Source: Paracoccus denitrificans
GTDB lineage: Bacteria > Pseudomonadota > Alphaproteobacteria > Rhodobacterales > Rhodobacteraceae
Length of the DNA stretch: 64,000 bases
Direction: 5' to 3'
NCBI GenBank assembly: GCA_005768755.1
Contig: VAFL01000001.1
Coordinates: forward strand, 186,001-250,000
In this document: positions 53,436 through 62,168 of the stretch, in pieces
How positions within the stretch are numbered: position 1 is the first letter of the stretch
Layout: each line of letters starts with the position of its first letter
Translations under genes and position numbers: made by a program
The notes under the pieces: model-generated
The model's input: the letters and a program-made list of their open reading frames with translations, nothing else
Told to the model about the DNA's origin: nothing
Database searches by the model: none

Positions 53436-54522
53436 CGCGGGCCAGACCAGCCTGCGCGGCCTCATAAAATTCCTTCCACAGCGCCGATTTCCGCGCCCTG
53501 TCGTGGGCCGCAACGTCGATATAGGCGGCCAGCTTGCGCGCATCCTCGGGGTCGTCCTTGAACGCGACGCCTTGCAATTGCCGGGCCAGATGGCGCGGCG
53601 ACAGCGGCCCCATGTCCAGATAGGTCGCATCCAGCATGGCGGCATGGGCGACATTGACGCTTTCGGCGGTGGACATCACGGCCTTGGGCTTGGCCATGGG
53701 TGTCCCATCTTCCAGCTTGCCGGCGCGCAGTTCGCGGAACACCGTGACCAGCAGCCCCAGCACATCGGGGTCGAGCTTTGGCATCTCGGGCTGCTCGGCC
53801 ATCCGTTCGCCCAGTTGCCGCGCCAGAAGCGCGCGCTCGTGCGCGGCGTCCGCGATGGGCTGGACGGTTTCGAAATTGAACCGGCGCTTCAGGGCCGAGG
53901 ACATGCCATGCACCCCCTGATCGCGCAGGTTGGCGGTGGCAATGACATTGAAGCCGGGCCGGGCGCGGATTTCGTGATCATTCCCCAGTTCCGGCACCGC
54001 CATGGTCTTTTCGGACATGAGGGAGATCAGCACGTCCTGCACTTCCGGCGCGCAGCGGGTGATCTCCTCGATCCTTACGATGTGGCCCTCGCGCATGGCG
54101 TTCAGCACGGGCGATGGAACCATCGCGGCGGGGCTTGGACCCTGCGCCAGCAGCATGGCGTAGTTCCAGCCGTAACGCAGGTGATCCTCGATGATCCCGG
54201 CAGAGCCTTGAACGACCGCAGTGGACCGGGCAGAGATCGCGGCGGCCAGCAGTTCCGACAGCAGTGATTTCGCGGTGCCCGGTTCGCCCACCAGCATCAG
54301 ACCCTGACGGCCCATAAGCGACACGATGGCGCGTTCGACAAGGGCGTCATCGCCTACGAATTTTGCCGTGATGCCGGCTGCGTCGTCGCCGCAGATGAAA
54401 CGTCGCACGGCGCGGGGCGTCAGTCTCCATCCTGGCGGTCGGGGGCCGGGATCGGCTTCCGACAGACGCGCCAGCTCGGCGGCGAATGTCACTTCGGCGG
54501 GCTGGCGCAGTGTATCAGCCAT
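53422..54522 (-). CDS. MoxR-type AAA+ ATPase (YehL-like)
   Basis: A 366-aa AAA+ ATPase of the MoxR branch. Walker A is GEPGTAKS (79-86, K85), Walker B is HIVRIEEITR (E152-E153 in place of the usual Asp-Glu), sensor 1 is VIATANLRD, and the arginine-finger region is SALKRRFNFE. MoxR ATPases form rings that act with VWA proteins to remodel or mature client complexes. It overlaps the DUF4132 stop by 1 nt (TAATG) and the DUF5682 start by 14 nt. The open frame extends eight residues upstream inside DUF4132; MADTLRQ is preferred. Confidence 0.9.
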   Translation of the reverse strand: MADTLRQPAEVTFAAELARLSEADPGPRPPGWRLTPRAVRRFICGDDAAGITAKFVGDDALVERAIVSLMGRQGLMLVGEPGTAKSLLSELLAAAISARSTAVVQGSAGIIEDHLRYGWNYAMLLAQGPSPAAMVPSPVLNAMREGHIVRIEEITRCAPEVQDVLISLMSEKTMAVPELGNDHEIRARPGFNVIATANLRDQGVHGMSSALKRRFNFETVQPIADAAHERALLARQLGERMAEQPEMPKLDPDVLGLLVTVFRELRAGKLEDGTPMAKPKAVMSTAESVNVAHAAMLDATYLDMGPLSPRHLARQLQGVAFKDDPEDARKLAAYIDVAAHDRARKSALWKEFYEAAQAGLARDGRN

Positions 54523-57500
54523 TACCACAGACCCTTCTTTTTCCAATCGGGATCATATGCCCCGGCTTTTGCGATGTCGTGCAGGTCGTTCCAGCATTCC
54601 GACAGCAGGCGCGGCGGGACGTCCGCCAGCGCAACAGGACGATAGGCCCGGGATCCGGCGCGGAAGAACTGCAGCCTGATCAGTGCGACCGGATGGCTGT
54701 CGTCACCGAAATAGGTGCCCGAAAACTCGATCGAGGCGCGATAGCCCAGCCGATCGATCCGCTTGTCATATGTGGTGGTCGACCCGCCGTCACCCGTCTC
54801 TCCCTGATCATAGCCCAGCTTGGACGCCAGGCCGCGCAGCTTGAGATTGTCCATCATCCAACCTTCGCGGTCGTCGATGGAGTGGGCCTCTTTCTGGTCG
54901 TCCCCAATTGCAAGCACGGGGCGGTCGATCTGGGAAAACAGCGGCTTGACCTCGAAATCGCTCAGATGTTCGGTCCATGCTGCAAGGTCGTCGCCGGACA
55001 GGGATGTCGCATGGGCCAGGTCGATCCTTTCGATGCCTGACATGTCGGCATCATCGCCGCTTGCCGTCATCACATCGCCCTCGGCCGTTGGCCGGAAGGT
55101 GACGCGCACATTGCCATCGGCGTCCAGCCCGCGCCAGATGGCGCGTTCGGTCAATCGGCCGACGATCGGATGCCCGCGCAGATCGGACTGCCAGGCGTCA
55201 AGCGTCCACTCCCTGCCGGTCAGCATCGCCTCGTAAAGGCGCCCTTTCTGCTTTTCGACGACTTCCTTCAGGATCTTTTTGGCACTGGTCAACTGTGCCT
55301 TCGATTCCTTGCTGTTTTCATCGGTGCCGGCCGGCAGCGACTTGACGATTTTGCCGTCGGGGTTGTGAAGATGCAGCACCAGATCGGAATCCAGTCGCGC
55401 CTGGTAGGGCTTTGCGTCCTCGCCCATCGGCAGGTCCAGGAGGCCGCCTTCTTCCAGCCCGCCCGACGGGATCGAGCGGTCGGCAAGTTCATCGGCTGTC
55501 CAGCCGCGTTCCTCTGCGATCCGGTCGACCATAACTTCGGCCAGTTCACGCACGGTGCGCTGCTTGAACCTTGTGGCGGTGGCAACGACAACCTGAAGCG
55601 CCTCGGCGCTGCCTGACAGCGCCAGCAGCTCGACCACGCTCTTGGCCTGTGCGACGCGCTTGCCGTGGTTCTTCAGATAGCCCGACGCAAGCCGCGCGAG
55701 CGTCAGCGGCGTGGCCTTCAGCGCCAAAGCGAGAATGCCTTTCGACGCCGCGCCGGAATTCAGATAATCCGATATGGCGGCGCGGGTCCATTGTTCGGCC
55801 AGCCGCTCTGGCGTGTAATCCTTGTAGACGCCCGTTCTGCCGTATTTGGCGAGGTAGATTTTCGCACTTTCCAACTGCTTGCGGTACACCTCCTCACGCG
55901 ATCGCTTTGCTGTGTCATAGGCGATCCACGACGCCAGGACCCAGTCGCCCAGTGCGCTGGCATCCTGCGGGCGAAGCTGATCCAGATAAAGCTTGAACAG
56001 ACCCGCGCCGTCTTCAAGGGTCTTCAGCTTCACCGCCAGCTTCAGCCAACCAACAAGCAGATCATCGGCGACGGGCGTGCCGTCCTGCCAATGCAGGACC
56101 GGGGCGGTATCCATCGCCAGCCAGTCGATCTTGTCGCCTTTCAGCTTCTTCGCGTTCGCAGCCGCTTCCTTCTCCAGCGCCGCTTTGCCCAGCCATTTGG
56201 ACGTATCGCCGCCAAGCATCGAAATAGCCGAGATCAGCGCAGCGCGGGCGAGATCGGCCTTTTCCTTGCCAAGCGACCTGACCAGGTCGGGCAGAACACT
56301 GTCATCGCCCCGCTGGCCCAGGAAAGCTGCGGCATTTGCACGGATCGCCTGGCGGCTGTCGCCTAGTGCGTCGACGATCTGGGGGGTCACGGCTTCGGCG
56401 TTGGCAAGCAGGGACTGCGCCGTCGTCCTGACGCCGCGCGCTTCGGCCATCGAGGCGTTCACAAGGGACGGCACCAGCATCTTTGGCAGTTTCGGCAAGC
56501 GTTCGATCAACCGCATCGCCCGCAGGTTCTTGCTTGTGTTCAGCTCATGCGGGGGCAGGTTTTCGGCGATCAACGGCAGGTAATCCGCGATCAACGGCCA
56601 AAGCGCCCTGTCCGGCAGCGCAGTGGAGTGGCCTCTGCCAGCGATCATCTGCCGCATCGTGAAGTCGGCCAAGGATTCGTTGGCAAGGGGCTTTTCGAAA
56701 TGAACACTCCGTGCCGGATGGCGCCACTTCGCCAGATGTTCCTCGACGGCCCTGATCATGGTGCGAATGTCAAATGCACCGTCTTCAAGCTGCTCCTCCA
56801 TCCACTGATCGACAGAAGAGCCGTAGCTGTAAAGCCAAAGATCGGCACCTGCATCTTTGGCCCAGATGCGCAGCAGACGTCCGGCCGAAGCGCGCTTCAC
56901 CGCCTTTGCCATCCAGTCGGTATAAAGCCAGCGAGATACCGTTTCATCATTCATATTGCCGTTGAATATATCCAGCAGGTGCTTCCAGCTGTCTTTCAGT
57001 TCCGGCTTTTTGTCGCGATACCACGGGCCGTTCTCGGGCCTGTTTTTCCATCTTTCAACGCGCTCCTCATAATCCTTTTGCGCGCGGGCGCGAAGCTCCG
57101 CCTCATCTTCGGTGCCGAACGGTTTCGCACCGTCGTCGGGCAGTTCAACGACATCTGGCGGGGTGACCCAACTGCCATCAGCCGCCTCATACCCTGGTTT
57201 GTCAGGGTCCGCCGCCTGCGCGGCGGGCGCTGACAGAAACTGATCGATCAGCAACTGCACGGCGCGGGTCTTTTCTTCGGACCGGCGGGCTTCAAGCGCT
57301 GCCATCGCCTCATCGCTGCCAATCTCGGCAAGGATCTGGACCATCGTCGCGCGCTGCGCGGCCTTGCCCGTCGAAAGGGCGTCTGTCGCCATTGCGGTCA
57401 CCCGATCGTCGCCCGATGCGAGAATCAGCCGTCGCGCGGCATCGCGCACCTTGGCCGATCCGTCATCGGTCAGATCAAACCACAGTGGCAGCACATCGCC

Positions 57501-58232
57501 CTGTGGCTGTGCCTGGCCACCAAGACAGGCTTCCAGAAGATCCTCACGCTGCGAGGCATCAAGCTGCTTCATCGCGCGCGAAAAATCATCCAGCGTGGCC
57601 AGGGTGATCCAGTCGTAGCGATAGATACCAAGCCCGTCGGGTCGCCAATTCCGCCATATGCAAGATGCAAGCAGACTTTCGTGGTTGATACCCATGATTG
57701 TCGAGGCTTTCACGAGGTCTGCAAAGCTGCTGCGTTCGCTTTCCGGAACGTCATCCGTGCGCCAGCGTCTGACGCTTTCGAACAGATTGTAAGGGCCGGC
57801 TTTCATATGGGAATCGTTGGCCCGATAACCGAAATATTTTCCCTTAGCCATCAATTGACCGGCCATGCCAGCGACGATAACCCGCACGATCCGCCGTGGA
57901 TCACCCGCTGACTGCAAAACGGCGTTGAAGATCGCGGTCTCGCTTGCGGCATGCGGTGCGTAATGGATTATTTCCCTGCTGGGGTGCACTTTCCTTGCAA
58001 CTTCGACGCGATGCTGGTGCAGCGCTTCGCTGATACCTTTGGTACTGTTGCTCAGTTCGGCCAGAATGCCGCCATCCTCTCCGGTCTCGATGTACCTGAC
58101 CAGCCGGGCGGCACTGCCCGGTTTGACAACGTCCAGATAGGCAAAACATTCGAGCAGCCGCGCGTTGCGCGGTGGCTGGCCGGAATTGTCATCACCGCCC
58201 CCGAACAACCGCTTGATGGATTTCCCGAACAT
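54522..58232 (-). CDS. HEAT-repeat / DUF4132 protein (YehI-like)
   Basis: A 1236-aa protein, first gene of the five-gene set. HEAT-like helical repeats are visible around residues 265-345 (LTDDGSAKVRDAARRLILA, MVQILAEIGSDEAMAALEAR) and 620-690 (ALGDSRQAIRANAAAFLGQR). The DUF4132 domain covers about 880-1150, with ERGWTADELADRSIPSGG near 900 and GREWTLDAWQSDLRGHPIVG. The C-terminus has DNLKLRGLASKLGYDQGE and IEFSGTYFGDDSHPVALI. E. coli YehI (once called MolR) has this architecture and size. GGGGGG precedes the ATG giving MFGKSIKR; the frame is open 144 bases further. Probably a scaffold or sensor. Confidence 0.85.
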   Translation of the reverse strand: MFGKSIKRLFGGGDDNSGQPPRNARLLECFAYLDVVKPGSAARLVRYIETGEDGGILAELSNSTKGISEALHQHRVEVARKVHPSREIIHYAPHAASETAIFNAVLQSAGDPRRIVRVIVAGMAGQLMAKGKYFGYRANDSHMKAGPYNLFESVRRWRTDDVPESERSSFADLVKASTIMGINHESLLASCIWRNWRPDGLGIYRYDWITLATLDDFSRAMKQLDASQREDLLEACLGGQAQPQGDVLPLWFDLTDDGSAKVRDAARRLILASGDDRVTAMATDALSTGKAAQRATMVQILAEIGSDEAMAALEARRSEEKTRAVQLLIDQFLSAPAAQAADPDKPGYEAADGSWVTPPDVVELPDDGAKPFGTEDEAELRARAQKDYEERVERWKNRPENGPWYRDKKPELKDSWKHLLDIFNGNMNDETVSRWLYTDWMAKAVKRASAGRLLRIWAKDAGADLWLYSYGSSVDQWMEEQLEDGAFDIRTMIRAVEEHLAKWRHPARSVHFEKPLANESLADFTMRQMIAGRGHSTALPDRALWPLIADYLPLIAENLPPHELNTSKNLRAMRLIERLPKLPKMLVPSLVNASMAEARGVRTTAQSLLANAEAVTPQIVDALGDSRQAIRANAAAFLGQRGDDSVLPDLVRSLGKEKADLARAALISAISMLGGDTSKWLGKAALEKEAAANAKKLKGDKIDWLAMDTAPVLHWQDGTPVADDLLVGWLKLAVKLKTLEDGAGLFKLYLDQLRPQDASALGDWVLASWIAYDTAKRSREEVYRKQLESAKIYLAKYGRTGVYKDYTPERLAEQWTRAAISDYLNSGAASKGILALALKATPLTLARLASGYLKNHGKRVAQAKSVVELLALSGSAEALQVVVATATRFKQRTVRELAEVMVDRIAEERGWTADELADRSIPSGGLEEGGLLDLPMGEDAKPYQARLDSDLVLHLHNPDGKIVKSLPAGTDENSKESKAQLTSAKKILKEVVEKQKGRLYEAMLTGREWTLDAWQSDLRGHPIVGRLTERAIWRGLDADGNVRVTFRPTAEGDVMTASGDDADMSGIERIDLAHATSLSGDDLAAWTEHLSDFEVKPLFSQIDRPVLAIGDDQKEAHSIDDREGWMMDNLKLRGLASKLGYDQGETGDGGSTTTYDKRIDRLGYRASIEFSGTYFGDDSHPVALIRLQFFRAGSRAYRPVALADVPPRLLSECWNDLHDIAKAGAYDPDWKKKGLW

Positions 58233-58353
58233 ATTACCCCCCAAACGCCGGAGTTGACTGCACCGGCAGAACCACGAACCAAAATAAGGCAATCCAGCCG
58301 GTCTTGCGCAGGCCCTGAACGCCACGGAGATCAAATTGGGGCTATCTTTGCCG

Positions 58354-58371
58354 GGACAAACCGCTTTGTCC
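58354..58371 (-). promoter_or_regulatory. Inverted repeat upstream of the five-gene module
   Basis: GGACAAA-CCGC-TTTGTCC is a perfect 7-bp inverted repeat, 122 bases before the DUF4132 start codon within the 237-bp spacer. It has no T-run and lies at a distance fit for an operator or an mRNA leader hairpin. Confidence 0.4.
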
Positions 58372-58410
58372 AGCACGGCTTGACGCGGTTGTTCAGGGGC
58401 CTGAATTCCG

Positions 58411-58439
58411 AAGGGGCAAGGCCTGTGGCCCTGCCCCTT
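58411..58439 (-). terminator. Hairpin after the tctCBA operon
   Basis: AAGGGGCA/TGCCCCTT plus GGCC/GGCC with one mismatch form a stem around a TGT loop, about 30 bases past the tctA stop. Only TT follows on the minus strand, so it is a moderate terminator that should insulate the downstream DUF4132 module. Confidence 0.6.
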
Positions 58440-58469
58440 GCAATCTTTGGAGTGCTGGCTGACCTGCCG

Positions 58470-59996
58470 TCAGTCTTCGTTCAGCGTTGGATCGGTTGCC
58501 GGCAGCGGCGGCTTTTTCAGCACACGGCGCAGGAACATCGGCGCAAGGAAGCCCAGAATGGCGGCGATCCACAGCCCGACGGCGATCTTGGTGCTGAACA
58601 GGAATGTCCAGTCGCCATTGGACAGGACCATTGCGCGGCGCAGGTTATCCTCCATCGCATTGCCCAGAAGGATGCCAAGGATCACCGGCACCGTCGGCAT
58701 GTCCAGCTTGCGCATGACATAGCCCAGCACACCAAAGCCCACCATCATCAGCATGTCGAAGCTGGATCCTGTCAGCGAATAGATACCCACGAAGGCGATC
58801 ATGGTGACGCCCGGAAGCAGGACCCATGCGGGCACCGACAGGATGTGAACGAACACCTTCACCATAGGCACGTTCATCAGCAGAAGCACGATGTTGGCGA
58901 TCAGAAGCGAAGCGATCAGCGACCAGACGACCTCGGGCCTTTCGGTGAACAGCAAAGGACCGGGGGTGATGTTCAGCGTCAGCAGAAGGGCCAGCAGCAC
59001 CGCCGTCGTCCCAGACCCCGGCACACCAAGCGTCAGCATGGGAACCAGCGCCCCGCCCGCGGCGGCGTTGTTGCCGGCCTCTGGCGCGGCCACGCCTTTG
59101 GGATTGCCCTTGCCGAATGTGTCCTTGTCACGCGCCACCGATTTCTCGGCCATATAGGCCAGGAACGAACCAAGCGAGGCCCCCGCACCGGGCAGCACGC
59201 CCGCGACAAAGCCGATGCCCGTGCCGCGCATCATGGCGCCACTGGTTTTTTTCAGCATCTTCCACGGGATCAGGATCTTGCCCAGCTTGACGCCGATGGC
59301 GCTGTCCTTGCCGTGGGTCTCGATGAAGAAGAAGACTTCGGCCACCGCGAACAGACCGACGATGGCGACCAGAAAGTCGATGCCGTCCATCAGGTGCAAC
59401 TCGCCAAAGGTGAAGCGGGGCATGCCGGTGGTCTTGTCCATGCCGATCATCGCCAGCGCCAGCCCGATGGACGCTGACATCGCGGCCTTGGCCTGATTGT
59501 TGGACCCCATCCCGCCAAGCGTGCAGAAGGCCAGCATATACAGGGCGAAATATTCGGCCGGACCGAATTTATAGGCGACACTGGCCAGATAGGGCGCAAA
59601 GATCATCAAACCGATCGTGGCCAGAAACGCGCCAACGAAAGATGCGACACCGGACACGACAAGTGCCTCTCCGGCCATGCCCTGACGCGCCATCGGATAG
59701 CCGTCAAGCGTCGTCATCATCGCCGGCTCATCGCCCGGAATGTTCAGCAGGATGGACGAGATCCGCCCGCCATACATCGCCCCATAATAGACCGAGGTCA
59801 GCAGGACGAGCGCCGAGATCGCATCCAGTCCCATCGAGAACGAGATCGGGATCAGAAGCGCGACCCCGTTCGACGGGCCAAGACCGGGCAACGCGCCGAT
59901 AATGGTGCCGACAAAGGCGCCGATGATGGCCAACAAAAGGGTGAATGGGGTGAAGGCGATGCCAAAGCCCATTGCAAGGTTTGAAATCATTTCCAT
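58470..59996 (-). CDS. tctA: Tripartite tricarboxylate transporter large permease TctA
   Basis: A 508-aa membrane protein with about 11-12 hydrophobic segments. The family signatures GALPGLGPSNGVALLIP and, in the second half, AGVLPGAGASLGSFLAYMAEK plus LTLGVPGSGTTAVLLALL are complete. It is the main sodium-coupled permease for citrate or related carboxylates. It is the last gene of tctC-tctB-tctA, 3 nt after tctB. Confidence 0.95.
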   Translation of the reverse strand: MEMISNLAMGFGIAFTPFTLLLAIIGAFVGTIIGALPGLGPSNGVALLIPISFSMGLDAISALVLLTSVYYGAMYGGRISSILLNIPGDEPAMMTTLDGYPMARQGMAGEALVVSGVASFVGAFLATIGLMIFAPYLASVAYKFGPAEYFALYMLAFCTLGGMGSNNQAKAAMSASIGLALAMIGMDKTTGMPRFTFGELHLMDGIDFLVAIVGLFAVAEVFFFIETHGKDSAIGVKLGKILIPWKMLKKTSGAMMRGTGIGFVAGVLPGAGASLGSFLAYMAEKSVARDKDTFGKGNPKGVAAPEAGNNAAAGGALVPMLTLGVPGSGTTAVLLALLLTLNITPGPLLFTERPEVVWSLIASLLIANIVLLLMNVPMVKVFVHILSVPAWVLLPGVTMIAFVGIYSLTGSSFDMLMMVGFGVLGYVMRKLDMPTVPVILGILLGNAMEDNLRRAMVLSNGDWTFLFSTKIAVGLWIAAILGFLAPMFLRRVLKKPPLPATDPTLNED

Positions 59997-59999
59997 GGC

Positions 60000-60443
60000 T
60001 CAGATTCCCCAGCCGTGGGGCAGGCCGCGCAGGCTCAGGCCCAGAATCATGCGAAACATCAGCCACAGACCGACCGACAAGCCGATCCCGGTGATGGCAG
60101 ATCGCACCGGATTGCCCCCGATCTGCCAGCAGAGGATTCCCGACGCGATAGCGGTCGGCAGCAGGAACCCCAAGGGAGTGATGGCATAGGCATAGGCCAC
60201 CAGAACCAACAGCGCCAAGCCCAGCTGCGCCAGCATCGGGCCCGTTGGCCATTCCGCATCCGGGTCGGGCCGCAGGACCATGACAAGAGCGCTCAGGATC
60301 ATCACGCCTGCGATCATGTAGGGGAACAGTCTCGGCCCTACCGGATCGGACATGAAGCTGGTCTGAATGCCATGCGCGCTGAGGATGTACCCCAGCGCGA
60401 TGACGATCATGACCGCTCCGAAGATGCGGTCGCCGCGGATCAT
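60000..60443 (-). CDS. tctB: Tripartite tricarboxylate transporter small permease TctB
   Basis: A 147-aa protein with four hydrophobic segments (for example AVMIVIALGYILSAHGI and LALLVLVAYAYAITPLGF), typical of TctB. Conserved text: GPRLFPYMIAGVMI and LLPTAIASGILCW. Its start overlaps the tctC stop by 4 nt. The small subunit is needed for transport, but its mechanism is unclear. Confidence 0.9.
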   Translation of the reverse strand: MIRGDRIFGAVMIVIALGYILSAHGIQTSFMSDPVGPRLFPYMIAGVMILSALVMVLRPDPDAEWPTGPMLAQLGLALLVLVAYAYAITPLGFLLPTAIASGILCWQIGGNPVRSAITGIGLSVGLWLMFRMILGLSLRGLPHGWGI

Positions 60444-61399
60444 TGCAGCAACCCGATCTCTTTGGCGATCTCCTGGATCTCGGCGACGTTCTGGGCCACG
60501 AATTCCTCGAATTCGGCACCGTAAAGCGGGTAGGGGGCCACGCCATTGTCGACCATGGCCTGCTTCCACTGTTCGCTTTCGCCGACCTGACGCAGCCAGT
60601 CGACCCATTTGTTGTAGTCTTCGTCGCTGATACCCTTGGGCACATAGATGCCGCGCCAGTTCATGGCAGTGATATCGACGCCCTGCTCCTTGGCGGTCGG
60701 CACGTCCTCGAAACCTTCAATGCGCTCGTCAGACAGGACTGCCAGCGCGCGCACATCGCCCGATTTGATGAAGCCGGTTATTTCCGACAGGTCCCCGGTC
60801 ATGGCCTGCGCAAAACCGCCGACCGTCTGAGTGATCGCATCGGCACCACCGTCAAGCCCGATATACTTGACCGCGCGCGCATCGCTGAAGCCTGCCTTGT
60901 CCAGCATCATCAGGACTTTCAGGTGGTCAAACCCACCCACGGCCGAACCGCCTGCGAAGGCCACCGCGCCGGGATCTGCCTTCACCGCCTCGATCAGGTC
61001 GTTCAGGTTCTGATAGGGGCTGTCCTTGCCCACGACGATGACCCCCGGATCGCCCCCGATGGATCCGACCCAGCGAACCTGATCGGCCGTCGCACCGGCA
61101 AAGGCGTTTTCCGCCAGGCGGGTCGTGGTGGCAGAACTGGCAGCCACGAAAACTGTCGGGTCGTCATTGCGGTCCGACACGATCTGGGAATAGGCGATGC
61201 CGCCGCCGGCGCCGGTGACGTTTGTGACCTGCACCATATTGGGGACCAGCCCCAGCTCGGTCATGATCCGGCCAATCTGACGACAGGTGAAATCCCAGCC
61301 ACCGCCGGGGTTTGCGGGTGCTATGCATTCCTCCGCCACGGCGGGCGCGGCAACGGACATCATCAGCGCGGCAATGGCCGCACGGGTCAGGTTCTTCAT
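60440..61399 (-). CDS. tctC: Tripartite tricarboxylate transporter substrate-binding protein TctC
   Basis: A 319-aa periplasmic Bug/TctC-family protein with a signal peptide (LTRAAIAALMMSVAAPAVAEE). Family motifs: CIAPANPGGGWDFTCRQI, VTNVTGAGGGIAYSQIV, FAGGSAVGGFDHLKVLM and the domain-2 GLDGGADAITQTVGG. Ligand is a carboxylate, not predictable in detail. It is first in the operon and divergent from the tctDE regulators. Confidence 0.94.
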   Translation of the reverse strand: MKNLTRAAIAALMMSVAAPAVAEECIAPANPGGGWDFTCRQIGRIMTELGLVPNMVQVTNVTGAGGGIAYSQIVSDRNDDPTVFVAASSATTTRLAENAFAGATADQVRWVGSIGGDPGVIVVGKDSPYQNLNDLIEAVKADPGAVAFAGGSAVGGFDHLKVLMMLDKAGFSDARAVKYIGLDGGADAITQTVGGFAQAMTGDLSEITGFIKSGDVRALAVLSDERIEGFEDVPTAKEQGVDITAMNWRGIYVPKGISDEDYNKWVDWLRQVGESEQWKQAMVDNGVAPYPLYGAEFEEFVAQNVAEIQEIAKEIGLLQ

Positions 61400-61464
61400 G
61401 GTATCCTCCCACGTTGACCACGCAACGGGCGCGGTCTTGCGATGGACAAAATTTGGTGGAAAGC

Positions 61465-61480
61465 TGACACGAACCTGTCA
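61465..61480. promoter_or_regulatory. Candidate TctD operator between tctC and tctD
   Basis: TGACA-N6-TGTCA is a perfect dyad in the 103-bp divergent spacer, 65 bases before the tctC start and 23 bases before tctD. A position between the two units fits a site for the OmpR-type regulator TctD, but the binding factor is inferred only. Confidence 0.4.
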
Positions 61481-61502
61481 CGGATGACTAAAAGTTGATC
61501 AG

Positions 61503-62168
61503 ATGAGATTTCTGCTGGTCGAAGATAGCGATGAACTGGCCGAATCGGTCGCGTCCCGCCTGGCACTGGACGGGCATGGCGTTGATCGCGCGGCCACGCT
61601 TTCGGAAGCCGGTTCTTTTCTGGATTCCGCGCCTTATGATTTGATATTGCTTGATATTTCATTGCCAGACGGCGACGGCCGTGACTTTCTGGCGCGCGAA
61701 AGACTGTCGCGGCGCGATACGCCAGTCATCATGATGACGGCCAGCGCTTCGGTCAGTGACAGGATCGCGACGCTGGATCAGGGGGCAGATGACTATGTGA
61801 CGAAGCCCTTCGATTTCGCCGAACTGCAGGCCCGCTGCCGGGCAGTGCTGCGCCGCCACGCGGGTGCAGCCGACAGCCGGCAGCGCTTTGCGGGTTTCAC
61901 ATTCGATGCCCTTGGCGCGACACTCACGGTCGGCGCAGATATCCGCGAACTGCGGGCACGCGAATTGCGCCTGCTGGAAATCCTGCTGTCGCGCCCCGGC
62001 CAGATCTATTCGAAATCCCATCTGATCGACCGGCTGTTCTCGTTCGACGAAGAGGTCAGCGATAACGCGATCGAAGTCTATATCGGCAGGCTTCGGCGCA
62101 AGCTCGAGGGATCGGGCGCAAGGCTCGAGACATTGCGCGGTGTCGGCTATCGGCTGATCCCGGAATGA
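61503..62168 (+). CDS. tctD: OmpR-family response regulator TctD
   Basis: A 221-aa regulator with receiver domain (D51 in LILLDISLPDGDG, switch Lys in VTKPFDF) and a winged-helix DNA-binding domain (RELRLLEILLSRPGQIYSK, SDNAIEVYIGRLRRKLEG, LRGVGYRLIPE). It is expected to switch on tctCBA in response to external carboxylate. It overlaps the tctE start by 4 nt. Confidence 0.92.
   Translation: MRFLLVEDSDELAESVASRLALDGHGVDRAATLSEAGSFLDSAPYDLILLDISLPDGDGRDFLARERLSRRDTPVIMMTASASVSDRIATLDQGADDYVTKPFDFAELQARCRAVLRRHAGAADSRQRFAGFTFDALGATLTVGADIRELRARELRLLEILLSRPGQIYSKSHLIDRLFSFDEEVSDNAIEVYIGRLRRKLEGSGARLETLRGVGYRLIPE

Noticed and set aside
48050..58232. BREX, Dnd or STAND-type defence island
   Set aside because: No methylase, PglZ, nuclease or STAND domain was recognised; the set matches the Yeh-type module instead. 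A defence role is open but not shown.
57951..59477. 508-codon plus-strand open frame spanning the DUF4132 start and tctA
   Set aside because: Its product is His/Gln/Arg-rich with no motif, and both genes under it on the minus strand are clear.
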